Shown: positions 1 to 8,012, numbered from the stretch's first letter. The stretch is DNA of 40,789 nucleotides from Thalassobacillus devorans (GCF_011761345.1 NZ_JAASRY010000011.1:1-40789); one strand, 5' to 3'. The notes: generated by a model from the sequence alone, not told the origin. A program made the numbers and translations.

Positions 1-1
1 G

Positions 2-259
2 TGTGACGAAGGAGCACAAATCTACGCCAAACGAAAAGTTGAGGTGGAAAGTGTGTTCGGTCATATCAAAGGCAATCGGTCGTTCCGGAGATTTTTTCTC
101 CGGGGCCTCGATAAAGTAAATATAGAGTTTGGGCTGGTCGCCATCGCCCACAACTTCCTGAAACAGGCGGAGTGGAACCGCCTGTTTCACCGGGGAAATA
201 AGCTCACAACGAAAAAACCACGAAGAAAAATCAATTTCTTCGTGGTTTTTCCATTTTAA
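2..259 (+). CDS. IS1182-type transposase, C-terminal fragment
   Basis: The frame is open from base 2 and stops at TAA 257-259, giving 85 residues of a protein that begins upstream of the window. The segment VESVFGHIKGN followed by FLRGLDKV and ALAHNFLK-like residues (here AIAHNFLK) is the conserved C-terminal part of DDE transposases of the IS1182 group, which contains the last catalytic glutamate region. The GTG at 44 is internal and is not a start. The final residues are encoded inside a terminator-like hairpin. Family assignment rests on this short stretch only. Confidence 0.8.
   Translation, partial: CDEGAQIYAKRKVEVESVFGHIKGNRSFRRFFLRGLDKVNIEFGLVAIAHNFLKQAEWNRLFHRGNKLTTKKPRRKINFFVVFPF
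213..250. terminator. IS-borne bidirectional terminator hairpin
   Basis: A 16-bp perfect stem AAAAACCACGAAGAAA / TTTCTTCGTGGTTTTT with a 6-base loop, T-rich on both strands. It lies between the transposase tail and the convergent znuA gene and could stop transcription from either side. Confidence 0.75.
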
Positions 260-285
260 AGAGGACTTATGGGACAGCCCCATTT

Positions 286-1287
286 TTATTGTAGTGCTTT
301 CTTCAAGACCTCGAGATTCCGATACATTAAGCTGAAGTAATCTTCATCATCTTCGATATCATTATCTGTCAAAACTGATAAATTATGAATTCTTAATGCT
401 TCTCCATTAATTTCTTTTTGAACGACTTCGGATACTTTAGGAGTAACATTTTGTTCGAACAATACATACTTTAAGTCATTGTCTTCCGCTACTTTGATGA
501 TTTTTTCTAACTGTTTTTGTGATGGCTCTTCCGTTGGACTTAATCCACTGACTGCAATCTGTTCAAGACCATAGGCATGTTCCCAATAACCATAAGCCGC
601 ATGGGACACAATGATTTTATTTTTGGATTGTGCTTTTATTTCGTTAGCAAACGAATGATCCAGCTCCTCCAAGTCTGTTTTCAGATTGTTGAAGTTCTCT
701 TCAAAGGTTTCTTCCTCTTCCGGTTTTAATTCAACAAGAAGGTCTTTGATATTAGCTGCCAGCTGGATGGATAGGACAGGATCAAGCCATACGTGAGGGT
801 CTTTGTCGTTATCACCATGACCATGACCATCATCTTCTTCTCCGGCATGACTTTCCTCATCGTCATGCTCATCATGGCCGCCATCTTCTTCATTCTGTTG
901 GTGTTCATGATTCTCCAAATCGATACCTTCACTCGCCTCCAGGATTTTCACGTCCTCTGCTTCAACAGCATTGGAGATCTTTTCTGCATAAGCTTCCAGT
1001 CCGGCTCCGCTATAAATGAAACCATCTGCTTCTGCTACTTCTATCATTTGTTTTGTATCGGGTTCAAATGTATGCGAATCCGCACCAGGAGGAAGGATTG
1101 ACTCCACTTCTACATGATCTCCGCCAATTTTTTCAACAAAATCCATCAACGGATAGACCGTTGTATAAAGTTTAAGTGTTTCTTTAACTTCCTCATCTGA
1201 AGCGTCGTTTTGACTCGCTTGCTCTCCACAAGCTCCCAGGAAAACAGTCAATAATAATGATAATAAAAATAAATACCTCTTTTTCAT
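286..1287 (-). CDS. znuA: Zinc ABC transporter substrate-binding lipoprotein
   Basis: This is the extracellular zinc-binding protein of a ZnuABC importer (cluster A-I, 333 residues). It has a lipoprotein signal with lipobox LGAC (Cys20), metal-site motifs SHTFEP (His72) and DPHVWLDP (His165), a later conserved SHAAYGYW, and a long His/Asp/Glu-rich loop at about 127-158, typical of zinc rather than manganese binders. ATG is preceded by GGAGGGGGAG. The gene has its own Zur-boxed promoter, 127 bp downstream of zur. Its stop TAA (286-288) sits within a few bases of the insertion sequence, so the native C-terminus may have been trimmed slightly. Confidence 0.93.
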   Translation of the reverse strand: MKKRYLFLLSLLLTVFLGACGEQASQNDASDEEVKETLKLYTTVYPLMDFVEKIGGDHVEVESILPPGADSHTFEPDTKQMIEVAEADGFIYSGAGLEAYAEKISNAVEAEDVKILEASEGIDLENHEHQQNEEDGGHDEHDDEESHAGEEDDGHGHGDNDKDPHVWLDPVLSIQLAANIKDLLVELKPEEEETFEENFNNLKTDLEELDHSFANEIKAQSKNKIIVSHAAYGYWEHAYGLEQIAVSGLSPTEEPSQKQLEKIIKVAEDNDLKYVLFEQNVTPKVSEVVQKEINGEALRIHNLSVLTDNDIEDDEDYFSLMYRNLEVLKKALQ

Positions 1288-1318
1288 CGCTTACTCTCCC
1301 CCTCCGTTACTGAAACGA

Positions 1319-1347
1319 ATTATAGCGTAATCATTACGCTTTGTAAA
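1319..1347 (-). promoter_or_regulatory. znuA promoter with a Zur box filling the spacer
   Basis: On the minus strand, TTTACA (1342-1347) and TATAAT (1319-1324) are separated by exactly 17 bp. The spacer is covered by a perfect 17-bp palindrome AGCGTAAT-C-ATTACGCT (1324-1340), which closely matches the Bacillus Zur operator TCGTAATnATTACGA. Bound Zur would block RNA polymerase directly. Confidence 0.88.
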
Positions 1348-1380
1348 TAGTAATCACTACCATTTAGTTCAAACCTGAAT

Positions 1381-1408
1381 AAAAGCGTACCGTCTCGTAC
1401 GATACGCT
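1381..1408 (-). terminator. Terminator after zur
   Basis: Minus-strand hairpin AGCGTATCGT / ACGGTACGCT with one G-U pair, a short loop and a TTTTATT tail just after the zur stop. It separates the znuCB-zur unit from the independent znuA promoter. Confidence 0.7.
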
Positions 1409-1414
1409 CCGTTG

Positions 1415-1828
1415 TTAAAGACACCCTGGGCACTTTCCGTAAATCTCGAACTTATGATCATCAACAGCATAACCATCCAGGCTTTGGGCTATTTTATCCA
1501 TGGGACAAAACTCTACCGCCTTTGTTTTGCCACAACCGGTACATATGAAATGATGATGATGGCCATGCGTGTCACAATGGAAACGGAAATGTTTCTCCCC
1601 ATCCAGTTCAGTCGATTCAAGCACCTGTTCTTCTGCCAGCAAGTATAAGTTACGGTAGATGGTATCATAGCTTACCCCGGGAAAGTCCTTTTGAATTTCC
1701 TTTAAAATCGTCTTGGCAGGAATATATCCTTGATCCTGCTCCGAGAATATCTCAAGTATCCGCTCTCGCTGTTTCGTACGCTTATATCCCTTTTCTTTTA
1801 ATTTATTAATTGCTTTTTCTATATTCAT
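1415..1828 (-). CDS. zur: Fur-family zinc repressor Zur
   Basis: A 137-residue Fur-superfamily regulator with an N-terminal winged helix (about 10-75; recognition segment SYDTIYRNLYLL) and a C-terminal metal-binding dimerisation part. Visible metal ligands are the His-rich HGHHHHFIC motif and two CxxC pairs, CTGC (96-99) and CPGC (133-136), which form the structural zinc site of Fur proteins. Identity as Zur rather than Fur or PerR follows from its place inside the zinc uptake cluster and the Zur boxes at both promoters. The ATG overlaps the znuB stop (ATGA), showing translational coupling. Confidence 0.9.
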   Translation of the reverse strand: MNIEKAINKLKEKGYKRTKQRERILEIFSEQDQGYIPAKTILKEIQKDFPGVSYDTIYRNLYLLAEEQVLESTELDGEKHFRFHCDTHGHHHHFICTGCGKTKAVEFCPMDKIAQSLDGYAVDDHKFEIYGKCPGCL

Positions 1829-2682
1829 ACCGTTTCACCCTTTAATGATAATTGACCTGAAACCTTCCGATAGGCTATCGCTCCGATTAATATCAAAATG
1901 GCAGTCACTACAATTGTTCCGCCCGGCGGTACGCTTAGCTGATAGGAAGTAATTAATCCAACGATTACGGCTAATTCTCCGAAAAAGATAGATAATCCAA
2001 TCGTTTGTTTAAAACTTTTAGAGATGCGTAATGCTGCAGCAACAGGAAGGGTCATCAATGCTGATACGAGCAATATACCGACAATTTGCATCGCTGAAGC
2101 GATAACTAGGGCCACCATAACAATGAACAATAGGTGGATCAATTTTCCATTAACCCCGGACACCGCAGCATGGTCTTCATCAAACGACAGCACAAACAGC
2201 TCTTTATAGAACAACAAAACGACGGCAAGTACCAATAATGTAATCACTAACACTGTCGACATATCCGCACGGCTGACAGCAGTGACACTTCCGAATAAAT
2301 AACTGAATAAGTCGGTGTTAAAGCCATCCGCAAGCGAGATCAATATGACCCCGACACCGATTCCTCCAGATAAGATGATCGGAATCGCGAGTTCCTCATA
2401 ATGCTTATAAACTTTTCTAAGTTTTTCAATCAGAATGGCGCCTGTAACAGAAAACACCATCCCCATATAAACGGGGTTCCATTCATTGATCGCCGTTACC
2501 CGCTTTTCTAATAACAGACTTGCCGCAATTCCTGTTAAAGTAATGTGTGAGAGCGCATCCGCAATCAGCGACAATCGCCGCACAACGATAAAGACACCAA
2601 GAAGGGGTGCCACAAATCCGATCATCAAACCGGCTAACGCAGCGTTCTGTAAGAACTCATAGGTGAAAAAGCTTTCAATCAC
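1825..2682 (-). CDS. znuB: Zinc ABC transporter permease
   Basis: Integral membrane subunit of the zinc importer (ABC-3 family), about 285 residues with eight or nine hydrophobic segments. Recognisable features are the N-terminal LLGVFIVVRRLSLIADALSH region and the LIASAMQIVGILLVSALM-like segment (here starting LVIASAMQ). The likely start is GTG at 2682, six to seven bases after GGAGGTGG; an in-frame ATG at 2700 would overlap that ribosome-binding site. The gene overlaps the end of znuC by 8 bp and its stop overlaps the zur start. Confidence 0.9.
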   Translation of the reverse strand: MIESFFTYEFLQNAALAGLMIGFVAPLLGVFIVVRRLSLIADALSHITLTGIAASLLLEKRVTAINEWNPVYMGMVFSVTGAILIEKLRKVYKHYEELAIPIILSGGIGVGVILISLADGFNTDLFSYLFGSVTAVSRADMSTVLVITLLVLAVVLLFYKELFVLSFDEDHAAVSGVNGKLIHLLFIVMVALVIASAMQIVGILLVSALMTLPVAAALRISKSFKQTIGLSIFFGELAVIVGLITSYQLSVPPGGTIVVTAILILIGAIAYRKVSGQLSLKGETV

Positions 2683-3454
2683 GAGGGTCCACCTCCCCAT
2701 GGTTGTGGGTCAGCTGCTGGACCGGATGACCGTATAATCGACTGAGATCTTCATTAGAAAATGCCTTATACTCATGAGACTCTCCATGAAAATGAATGGT
2801 TTTATTCATACAGAGAACATGGCTCGCATGTTCGGTAATCGTCCCAATATCATGGGAAACCATTAATAATGTAATCCCTTCGTTGCGATTCAATTTGTGC
2901 AGCAATTGATAAAAGTCAGCCACATGTTTGGCATCGACTCCAACAGTGGGCTCGTCTAATATCAAAAACTTCGGATCGCTCACCAACGCTCTGGCAATAA
3001 ATACACGCTGCTGCTGTCCACCAGAAAGTTCACCGATATTATGGTTGAAGTAGTCTTCCATCTCTACTGTCTTTAACGCCTGCATCGCTTTCTCCCGGTC
3101 ATTCTTATTATAAAAACGAAACAAGCCCGTCTTTGAGATTAGCCCTGTTTTGACTACTTCTAACACGGTAGCCGGAAATCCAGAGTTAAAGCTGTTGGCT
3201 TTTTGTGATACAAACCCGATTTCTTCCCAATGTTTAAAGCTGCGGACAGGAGACCCAAACAGCTTGATACTTCCTTTTGTAGGTTTCAACAGGCCAAGCA
3301 TAAGCTTGATCAATGTGGATTTACCAGAGCCATTCGGGCCGACCAGCCCAAAGAATTGACCCGCCTCGATAGTGAGTGATACATCCTTCACTACCGTCTC
3401 TTTTTCATATTTAAAGGATACATTATCCATTTCTAAAACTTTATTATCTGTCAT
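2675..3454 (-). CDS. znuC: Zinc ABC transporter ATP-binding protein
   Basis: Cytoplasmic ATPase of the importer, 259 residues. Walker A GPNGSGKST lies near residues 39-47, the signature LSGGQQQRV near 143-151, Walker B FLILDEPTVGVD near 163-174, and the switch histidine in LMVSHD. It is the first gene of znuCB-zur. ATG is preceded by AGAGGGATT. Its promoter is flanked by two Zur-box-like palindromes. Confidence 0.92.
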   Translation of the reverse strand: MTDNKVLEMDNVSFKYEKETVVKDVSLTIEAGQFFGLVGPNGSGKSTLIKLMLGLLKPTKGSIKLFGSPVRSFKHWEEIGFVSQKANSFNSGFPATVLEVVKTGLISKTGLFRFYNKNDREKAMQALKTVEMEDYFNHNIGELSGGQQQRVFIARALVSDPKFLILDEPTVGVDAKHVADFYQLLHKLNRNEGITLLMVSHDIGTITEHASHVLCMNKTIHFHGESHEYKAFSNEDLSRLYGHPVQQLTHNHGEVDPRD

Positions 3455-3471
3455 ACTAATCCCTCTTTAAA

Positions 3472-3543
3472 TCATAATGATTACGAATTACATTATAACG
3501 GCTTACGAACGTATACACAAGTATCTAATCGTAACCATTACAA
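3472..3543 (-). promoter_or_regulatory. znuC promoter flanked by two Zur boxes
   Basis: On the minus strand a candidate sigma-A promoter has TTGTGT at 3515-3520 and TATAAT at 3492-3497 with a 17-bp spacer. Box 1 (3472-3486, TCATAATGATTACGA) lies just downstream of the -10 and differs from TCGTAATnATTACGA at one position. Box 2 (3529-3543, TCGTAACCATTACAA) lies upstream of the -35 and differs at two. This spacing would allow repression and possibly looping. Confidence 0.8.
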
Positions 3544-3575
3544 TTACATCTGTTTTCCAGATAAGCTACCTTTTA

Positions 3576-3775
3576 CTGAAGACTCAGTTTCGAGATAAGT
3601 TGTTTCCGTTACGTTAGTAACGGTCTGGAGGTTCGGGAAATTACTCGCTTTCCATGGGCGTACGGTGAGCTTCCTCGGGCTAAAGCCCTGCGGGATCTCA
3701 CCATGTACTACCCTCCCATAGGAGTCTCGCAATTTCCCGGACCTCCTTGCGTTTATGAGAGGAACGGAAACATCG
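3576..3775 (+). repeat. Palindromic intergenic repeat, copy A
   Basis: A 200-bp imperfect palindrome. The outer arms GGAGGTTCGGGAAATT and AATTTCCCGGACCTCC (16 bp, one mismatch) enclose inner arms GGTGAG / CTCACC and a GC-rich apex with GGGCTAAAGCCC. Shared motifs with copies B and C are CGCTTTCC, GAGC(t/c)TCCTCG, CTGCGGG and AGGAGTCTCGC or AGGAGTCTCAC. The first 20 bases also recur, inverted, at 25002-25021. Confidence 0.8.
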
Positions 3776-3872
3776 GTATATCTTTAAACAAAGAGTGAGC
3801 GACGAGCTACACATAAAAAGTGAGCTGAAAACCGCGTCTTTGTTCAATTATCCATTAAAAGTGAAGTAGAAG

Positions 3873-4123
3873 ACATCTTCAAATATGGCAGGGGGTCGTT
3901 GCTCTCATTCTTCGGATGGGGTGGTTGGGAAACTGCGAGACTCCCGCGGGAGAAGGAGCCAGGCGAGACCCCGCAGGGAGTGAAACGACTGAGGAGGCTT
4001 GCCGGTTCCCCCGTAGGAAAGCGAGTAGTTTTCCAGCCGCCCCTGACACTTTTATGGTATAGAACCCTAAATATCTCGAAATCAAGTCTTCGACTTTCCG
4101 CCCTTTAATTGAATAAGCCTCTT
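3873..4123 (-). repeat. Palindromic intergenic repeat, copy B (inverted)
   Basis: The same repeat as copy C but on the opposite strand. It shares with C the end AAGAGGCTTATTCAA followed about 25 bases later by GACTTGATTTCGAGAT, and the internal motifs CGCTTTCC, GGCAAGCCTCCTC, CTGCGGGGTCT and GGGAGTCTCGC. It lies in inverted orientation to copy A about 100 bp away, so the two could also pair with each other. Confidence 0.8.
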
Positions 4124-4152
4124 GTGTCAAAAATAACGTTTATAAAAATAAA

Positions 4153-4191
4153 AAAGAAGCTCTGGCAGGCATTGCCTGGAGAGCTTCTTTT
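4153..4191 (-). terminator. Terminator of the amino acid transporter operon
   Basis: Minus-strand stem AAAGAAGCTCT...AGAGCTTCTTT with an inner CAGGCA/TGCCTG-type pairing, followed by a run of T, immediately after the permease stop. Confidence 0.85.
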
Positions 4192-4890
4192 CTATAAATA
4201 TTTATTGTAGCGCTGTTCTAAATAATCCTGCAAAGCAGAGAATACCATTGTCATCGGCCAATAAATCAATGCTGCCAGGATATACATTGTCATCGTGTCG
4301 TAATTTCTTCCTGCTACAATCTGCGCTTTATTGAAAAGTTCAGGTACTGAGATCATTGCAGCCAAGGACGTCGCTTTCATCAAATCCAGGAACACATTCG
4401 TCAGTGGCGGTATAGCTATTCTCGTAGCTTGAGGAAGGATAATTCTTCTCATCGTCTGCCAATACGAAAAACCTAAAGCCTGTGCAGATTCCCATTGTCC
4501 CCTATCCACACTGCTTAGAGAGGAACGATTAATTTCAGCGATATAAGCAGCCGAATTCAATCCAAACCCTAAAACAGCAGCCATGGTGGCAGTCAATTCA
4601 ACCCCAACCACCGGAAGGCCAAAATACAGGATAAACAGGAAAACTAAGATAGGTGTACCTCGCATGAAGGATATATACATCCTTGCAGGCCAGCGCAGCA
4701 CCCGTTTGTCCGATCGCCTCGCCAGAGCAAGAAATAAACCGATCAACAGTCCAAGCAGCATACCAAGGATAGCCACCAATAAAGTCAGCGGTACCCCACT
4801 TAATACAAAGGGGAGGTTATCCCAGGCCCGCTGTGCATTGAACAGATCCTCGATCTCTACTCGTTTGATTTCAATGCCGAACATATTCAC
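4192..4890 (-). CDS. Polar amino acid ABC transporter permease
   Basis: A 232-residue HisM/GlnP-type inner membrane permease with about five hydrophobic segments. It carries the family motif for the ATPase contact (EAA loop), here ESAQALGFSYWQTMRRIILPQA near residues 139-160, preceded by FMRGTPILVFLF. Four bases separate it from the upstream binding protein gene, and a GGTGA ribosome-binding site lies in that junction. Substrate cannot be read from sequence; cystine or a related polar amino acid is plausible. No ATPase gene is adjacent. Confidence 0.88.
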   Translation of the reverse strand: MNMFGIEIKRVEIEDLFNAQRAWDNLPFVLSGVPLTLLVAILGMLLGLLIGLFLALARRSDKRVLRWPARMYISFMRGTPILVFLFILYFGLPVVGVELTATMAAVLGFGLNSAAYIAEINRSSLSSVDRGQWESAQALGFSYWQTMRRIILPQATRIAIPPLTNVFLDLMKATSLAAMISVPELFNKAQIVAGRNYDTMTMYILAALIYWPMTMVFSALQDYLEQRYNKYL

Positions 4891-4894
4891 TCAC

Positions 4895-5743
4895 CTACAA
4901 ATCTAAGCCTTCGATCTCTCGAATATCCTCGTCTGGTTTCTTTGATGCATCTTTTCCGCCGAAGAATTCTTTCGAAATTTCAGTTAAAGTTCCATCCTCA
5001 CGCATTTCATTCAATGTTTCATTCACTTTTTGTTGTAATGTACCTGCGTCTTTTGGCATTACGATCGCAGAATTTGTTGGATGAAACTTCAAGTCCGGAT
5101 GTAACGTAACATCAATGTCCGGCAGTGCTTTTAATGCCAATGATTGCAGGTAATAGTCATTGATAATTAAATCGGTACGCCCATTCTCTACATCGCGCAA
5201 ATATACATCATTGGTTACATTTCCGTAAGTTTTCACCTCAGCTCCAAAGTGACGTGAAATCTCTGCAAAAACAGTAGTGGCTCCGCCGCCGGCAACTTTA
5301 CCATCTAAATCTTCAAGCTTTTCAATTCCGGACAAGTCATCTTCCCGCACAATCATCGTCGAATAAGAATACTTATAAGGGTCGCTGAATGCGAACTCCT
5401 TCTTTCGCTCTTCTGTCACTTCCATGTCATTGATTGCCATATCGATCCGTCCACTTTTAATGGCTGAAAGTAGACCGTCTACCCCATATTCTTCAAACTT
5501 TACCTCGAGGCCAAGACGGTCACCGATTTCACGCATAATTTCTACATCATAGCCTGTTAATTCTTCATCAGATCCTTCAGGATAAAATGAAGCAGGATAA
5601 AGGGTACCAGATGTGCCTACCACCACTTCTCCTTGTTCCTCAATTTCTGACCATTTTTCCCCTGTCTGGTCAGAAGAACCGCAAGCCGCTAACGCGAAAG
5701 CAGAAACTATCATAAGTATAAAAAAGAGTGCTTTATTTTTCAT
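4895..5743 (-). CDS. Amino acid ABC transporter substrate-binding lipoprotein
   Basis: Family 3 solute-binding lipoprotein, 282 residues from the chosen start. The signal peptide ends in LAACGSS, with the lipid-modified Cys at about 21. Typical family-3 segments follow: GYDVEIMREIGDRLGLEVKF, DGLLSAIKSGRIDMAIN and MTVTEERKKEFAFSDPY-like (here MEVTEERKK). A GTG nine codons upstream is open, but AAGGAGGGAG lies between it and the ATG at 5743, so the ATG is the start. It is transcribed ahead of the permease. The divergent neighbour is the metal exporter gene. Confidence 0.88.
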   Translation of the reverse strand: MKNKALFFILMIVSAFALAACGSSDQTGEKWSEIEEQGEVVVGTSGTLYPASFYPEGSDEELTGYDVEIMREIGDRLGLEVKFEEYGVDGLLSAIKSGRIDMAINDMEVTEERKKEFAFSDPYKYSYSTMIVREDDLSGIEKLEDLDGKVAGGGATTVFAEISRHFGAEVKTYGNVTNDVYLRDVENGRTDLIINDYYLQSLALKALPDIDVTLHPDLKFHPTNSAIVMPKDAGTLQQKVNETLNEMREDGTLTEISKEFFGGKDASKKPDEDIREIEGLDL

Positions 5744-5847
5744 AACTATTTCTCCCTCCTTAAAATTCACACTTCACCAATATAGCAACGGGAAGGCTAG
5801 TTTGCAACAATATAACCCTCCTTTAAAAAAGGATAATTAATCCAACG

Positions 5848-5863
5848 ATTATCACTTGATAAT
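5848..5863. promoter_or_regulatory. 7-2-7 palindrome over the pfeT -35 region
   Basis: ATTATCA-CT-TGATAAT is a perfect inverted repeat lying between the divergent transporter and exporter genes and overlapping the exporter -35 hexamer (5856-5861). It resembles a Fur-type site with its half-sites in reverse order. The regulator is unknown. Confidence 0.5.
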
Positions 5864-5914
5864 ATCCCAAAATGTGCTATGATAATAACAAGTACTAAAT
5901 TATAATTATTTTAA
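5856..5914 (+). promoter_or_regulatory. pfeT promoter with Per box
   Basis: TTGATA (5856-5861) and TATGAT (5878-5883) are spaced by 16 bp. Just downstream of the expected start point lies TTATAATTATTTTAA (5900-5914), which matches the PerR operator TTATAATnATTATAA at 14 of 15 positions. In B. subtilis pfeT is PerR-regulated, so the site supports both the gene identity and peroxide or metal control. Confidence 0.78.
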
Positions 5915-6015
5915 TTTAAAATTAATGCTATCAAGTCCTAATTGATAGATTTTATCATTTATATGGTCAAATGACGTTGATTACTATTCTCAATTATAAA
6001 AGAGGAGTTGAGAAC

Positions 6016-7953
6016 ATGAGTTCAGAAGCACGTGCACTCAGTCCAAATCAGCCACAAACCCCGCATACGCAAAAATCATATGTTGGGTGGGAAAAGTTTA
6101 AAGAGCATATTGAACTTATCGCAGCGGTAGTCAGTGGAATTATCATTCTGACTGCCTGGATTTTTGAAGGATTCATGAGCTATGGAACATTTGTTGTTCT
6201 TCATTTATCCGCCTTCGTCATTGGAGGTTTTGCAAAAGCTAAAGAAGGTATTGAGGAAACCATTGAAAATCGGGAACTTAATGTCGAGATGTTGATGATA
6301 TTCGCGGCAATCGGTTCTGCTATTATCGGCTACTGGACAGAAGGAGCTATCCTGATATTTATCTTTGCATTAAGTGGAGCATTGGAAACTTACACCATGA
6401 ATAAAAGCCAACGGGAAATTTCATCTTTAATGGATTTACAGCCTGAAGAGGCTTTGCGTATAAAAAATAAAAAAGAAGAAATCGTTTCAGTTAAGGAGTT
6501 GCAACTGGGTGACCGCATCCTTATCAAGGCTGGTGAACGTGTTCCTTCTGATGGCACCATTATTAAAGGGCGAACCACCCTGGATGAAAGTGCGATTACT
6601 GGAGAATCTGTTCCAGTAACAAAAGAAACCAGTGGAGAAGTATTTGCCGGGACAGTCAATATTAATGGAAGCATTACCGTTGAAATCACGAAACCGTCTG
6701 ATGAAACGCTTTTTCAGAAAATCATACAGTTGGTACAGTCCGCGCAAAGTGAAAAATCACCATCTCAATTGTTTATCGAACGGTTTGAAGGTACTTATGT
6801 CAAAATCGTCTTGATTGTGGTTGCATTAATGATGTTTTTACCTCACTTTCTGTTTGGCTGGAGCTGGACAGATACGATATACAGAGCAATGATCCTATTG
6901 GTAGTTGCCTCTCCATGCGCTTTAGTGGCATCTATTATGCCGGCAACGCTGTCAGCTATATCAAACGGTGCCCGAAATGGAGTTCTCTTTAAAGGTGGGG
7001 TCCACCTCGAGAATCTTTTCCATTTAAATGCGATTGCTTTTGACAAGACGGGCACACTGACCAAAGGAAAACCGGAAGTCACAGATGTGTTTTTCCGCTC
7101 AGAGGAAGAGTCTGGTAGAGTTCTATCGGTACTTGCTTCAATAGAAAGAGAATCCAACCATCCGTTAGCACAGGCTATTGTCAATTACACTGACACCAAA
7201 CCCGGAATTGAACGTCTGGAAATCAGCAATATGCAGGATCTTGCCGGCAATGGCGTTACCGCACAAGTTGACGGAGTCACATGGAAGATCGGTAAGCCAG
7301 GTTTTCTTGGAAAAGAAGCTGCCGAATCCTTCCACGGAAGAATTCTGGAACAATTAGCTAAGCAAGGTAAAACGGTCGTTTTCATTGGAGATGAACAAGG
7401 CATCGCAGGAGTTGTCGCTTTAAAGGACACGGTTCGAGAAGAAACCAAAAATGCCATCAAAATTTTACGCCAACACGGAATTTACACTGTTATGCTGACC
7501 GGTGATAATGAAACAACCGCAAAAGCGATTGCTGAAGAAGCTGGGCTTGATAACTATGTGGCTGAATGTATGCCGGAGGAGAAAGTGGAAGAGGTAAAGA
7601 TTCTTCGTAACAATTTTGACAACGTCGGTATGGTCGGTGATGGCATCAATGATGCACCTGCTCTGGCTACCGCAAATGTGGGCATCGCCATGGGGGAGGG
7701 CACAGATGTTGCTTTAGAAACGGCTGATATCGTTTTGATGAAAAATGACTTACCGAAAATCGCCAATGCCATTAAACTTTCCGAACGAATGAACAAAATC
7801 GTTAAACAAAACGTCGTCTTCTCCATATTGGTCATCATGGTACTTATTATTTCAAACTTCCTGCAGGTTCTGGACCTGCCACTAGGCGTCATTGGTCATG
7901 AAGGTAGTACCATACTCGTTATCCTCAATGGCTTGCGACTTCTAAAATCCTAG
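6016..7953 (+). CDS. pfeT: P1B-4 type metal-exporting ATPase
   Basis: A 645-residue heavy-metal P-type ATPase. Motifs are TGES (about 196), SPC in the membrane ion path (299-301), DKTGTLTKG with phosphorylated Asp343, a nucleotide-binding SNHP motif, GDGIND (about 541) and HEGST in the last membrane helix (about 628). SPC plus HEGST and the absence of an N-terminal metal-binding domain mark subgroup P1B-4, which includes PfeT (formerly ZosA), an Fe(II) exporter of B. subtilis. The Per box upstream agrees. ATG 6016 follows GAGGAGTTGAGAAC; an in-frame ATG at 5971 lacks a ribosome-binding site. Zinc or cobalt export remains possible. Confidence 0.85.
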   Translation: MSSEARALSPNQPQTPHTQKSYVGWEKFKEHIELIAAVVSGIIILTAWIFEGFMSYGTFVVLHLSAFVIGGFAKAKEGIEETIENRELNVEMLMIFAAIGSAIIGYWTEGAILIFIFALSGALETYTMNKSQREISSLMDLQPEEALRIKNKKEEIVSVKELQLGDRILIKAGERVPSDGTIIKGRTTLDESAITGESVPVTKETSGEVFAGTVNINGSITVEITKPSDETLFQKIIQLVQSAQSEKSPSQLFIERFEGTYVKIVLIVVALMMFLPHFLFGWSWTDTIYRAMILLVVASPCALVASIMPATLSAISNGARNGVLFKGGVHLENLFHLNAIAFDKTGTLTKGKPEVTDVFFRSEEESGRVLSVLASIERESNHPLAQAIVNYTDTKPGIERLEISNMQDLAGNGVTAQVDGVTWKIGKPGFLGKEAAESFHGRILEQLAKQGKTVVFIGDEQGIAGVVALKDTVREETKNAIKILRQHGIYTVMLTGDNETTAKAIAEEAGLDNYVAECMPEEKVEEVKILRNNFDNVGMVGDGINDAPALATANVGIAMGEGTDVALETADIVLMKNDLPKIANAIKLSERMNKIVKQNVVFSILVIMVLIISNFLQVLDLPLGVIGHEGSTILVILNGLRLLKS

Positions 7954-7976
7954 CATGTATCAAGGTATAAGCCATC

Positions 7977-8008
7977 AAAAAAGGCTTCCCATTCGGGGAG
8001 CCTTTTTT
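7977..8008. terminator. Bidirectional terminator
   Basis: Hairpin AAAAAAGGCTTCCC / GGGGAGCCTTTTTT with a 4-base loop, T-rich on both strands, between the convergent exporter gene and the small gene ending at 8013. Confidence 0.88.
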
Positions 8009-8012
8009 AGTG

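Larger units (their letters stand above)
1..283 (+). mobile_element. 3' end of an IS1182-type insertion sequence
   Basis: The window opens inside an insertion sequence. It carries the last 85 transposase codons, a perfect 16-bp hairpin (213-228 with 235-250) that spans the stop region, and a terminal GGGACAGCCCC-type end at 271-281. The same end, hairpin and tail recur in inverted orientation at 40694-40789, which fixes the boundary. Because both copies also share the adjoining TAAAAATG, the true tip could extend to about 288. The left end lies outside the window. Confidence 0.85.
3455..4191. other. 737-bp intergenic region without genes
   Basis: This stretch holds the Zur-boxed znuC promoter (to 3543), palindromic repeat copy A (3576-3775), about 100 bp of AT-rich spacer with no recognised feature, palindromic repeat copy B in opposite orientation (3873-4123), and the start of the terminator of the amino acid transporter operon. 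The short open frames here lie within the repeats and show no protein family. Confidence 0.75.

Noticed and set aside
726-1101. Met-rich open frames over the znuA His-rich loop
   Set aside because: Frame shadows of the repeated His/Asp codons; znuA itself is complete.
3879-4130. Short open frames on both strands in repeat copy B
   Set aside because: They span the palindromic repeat, do not match the other copies as protein and have no translation signals.
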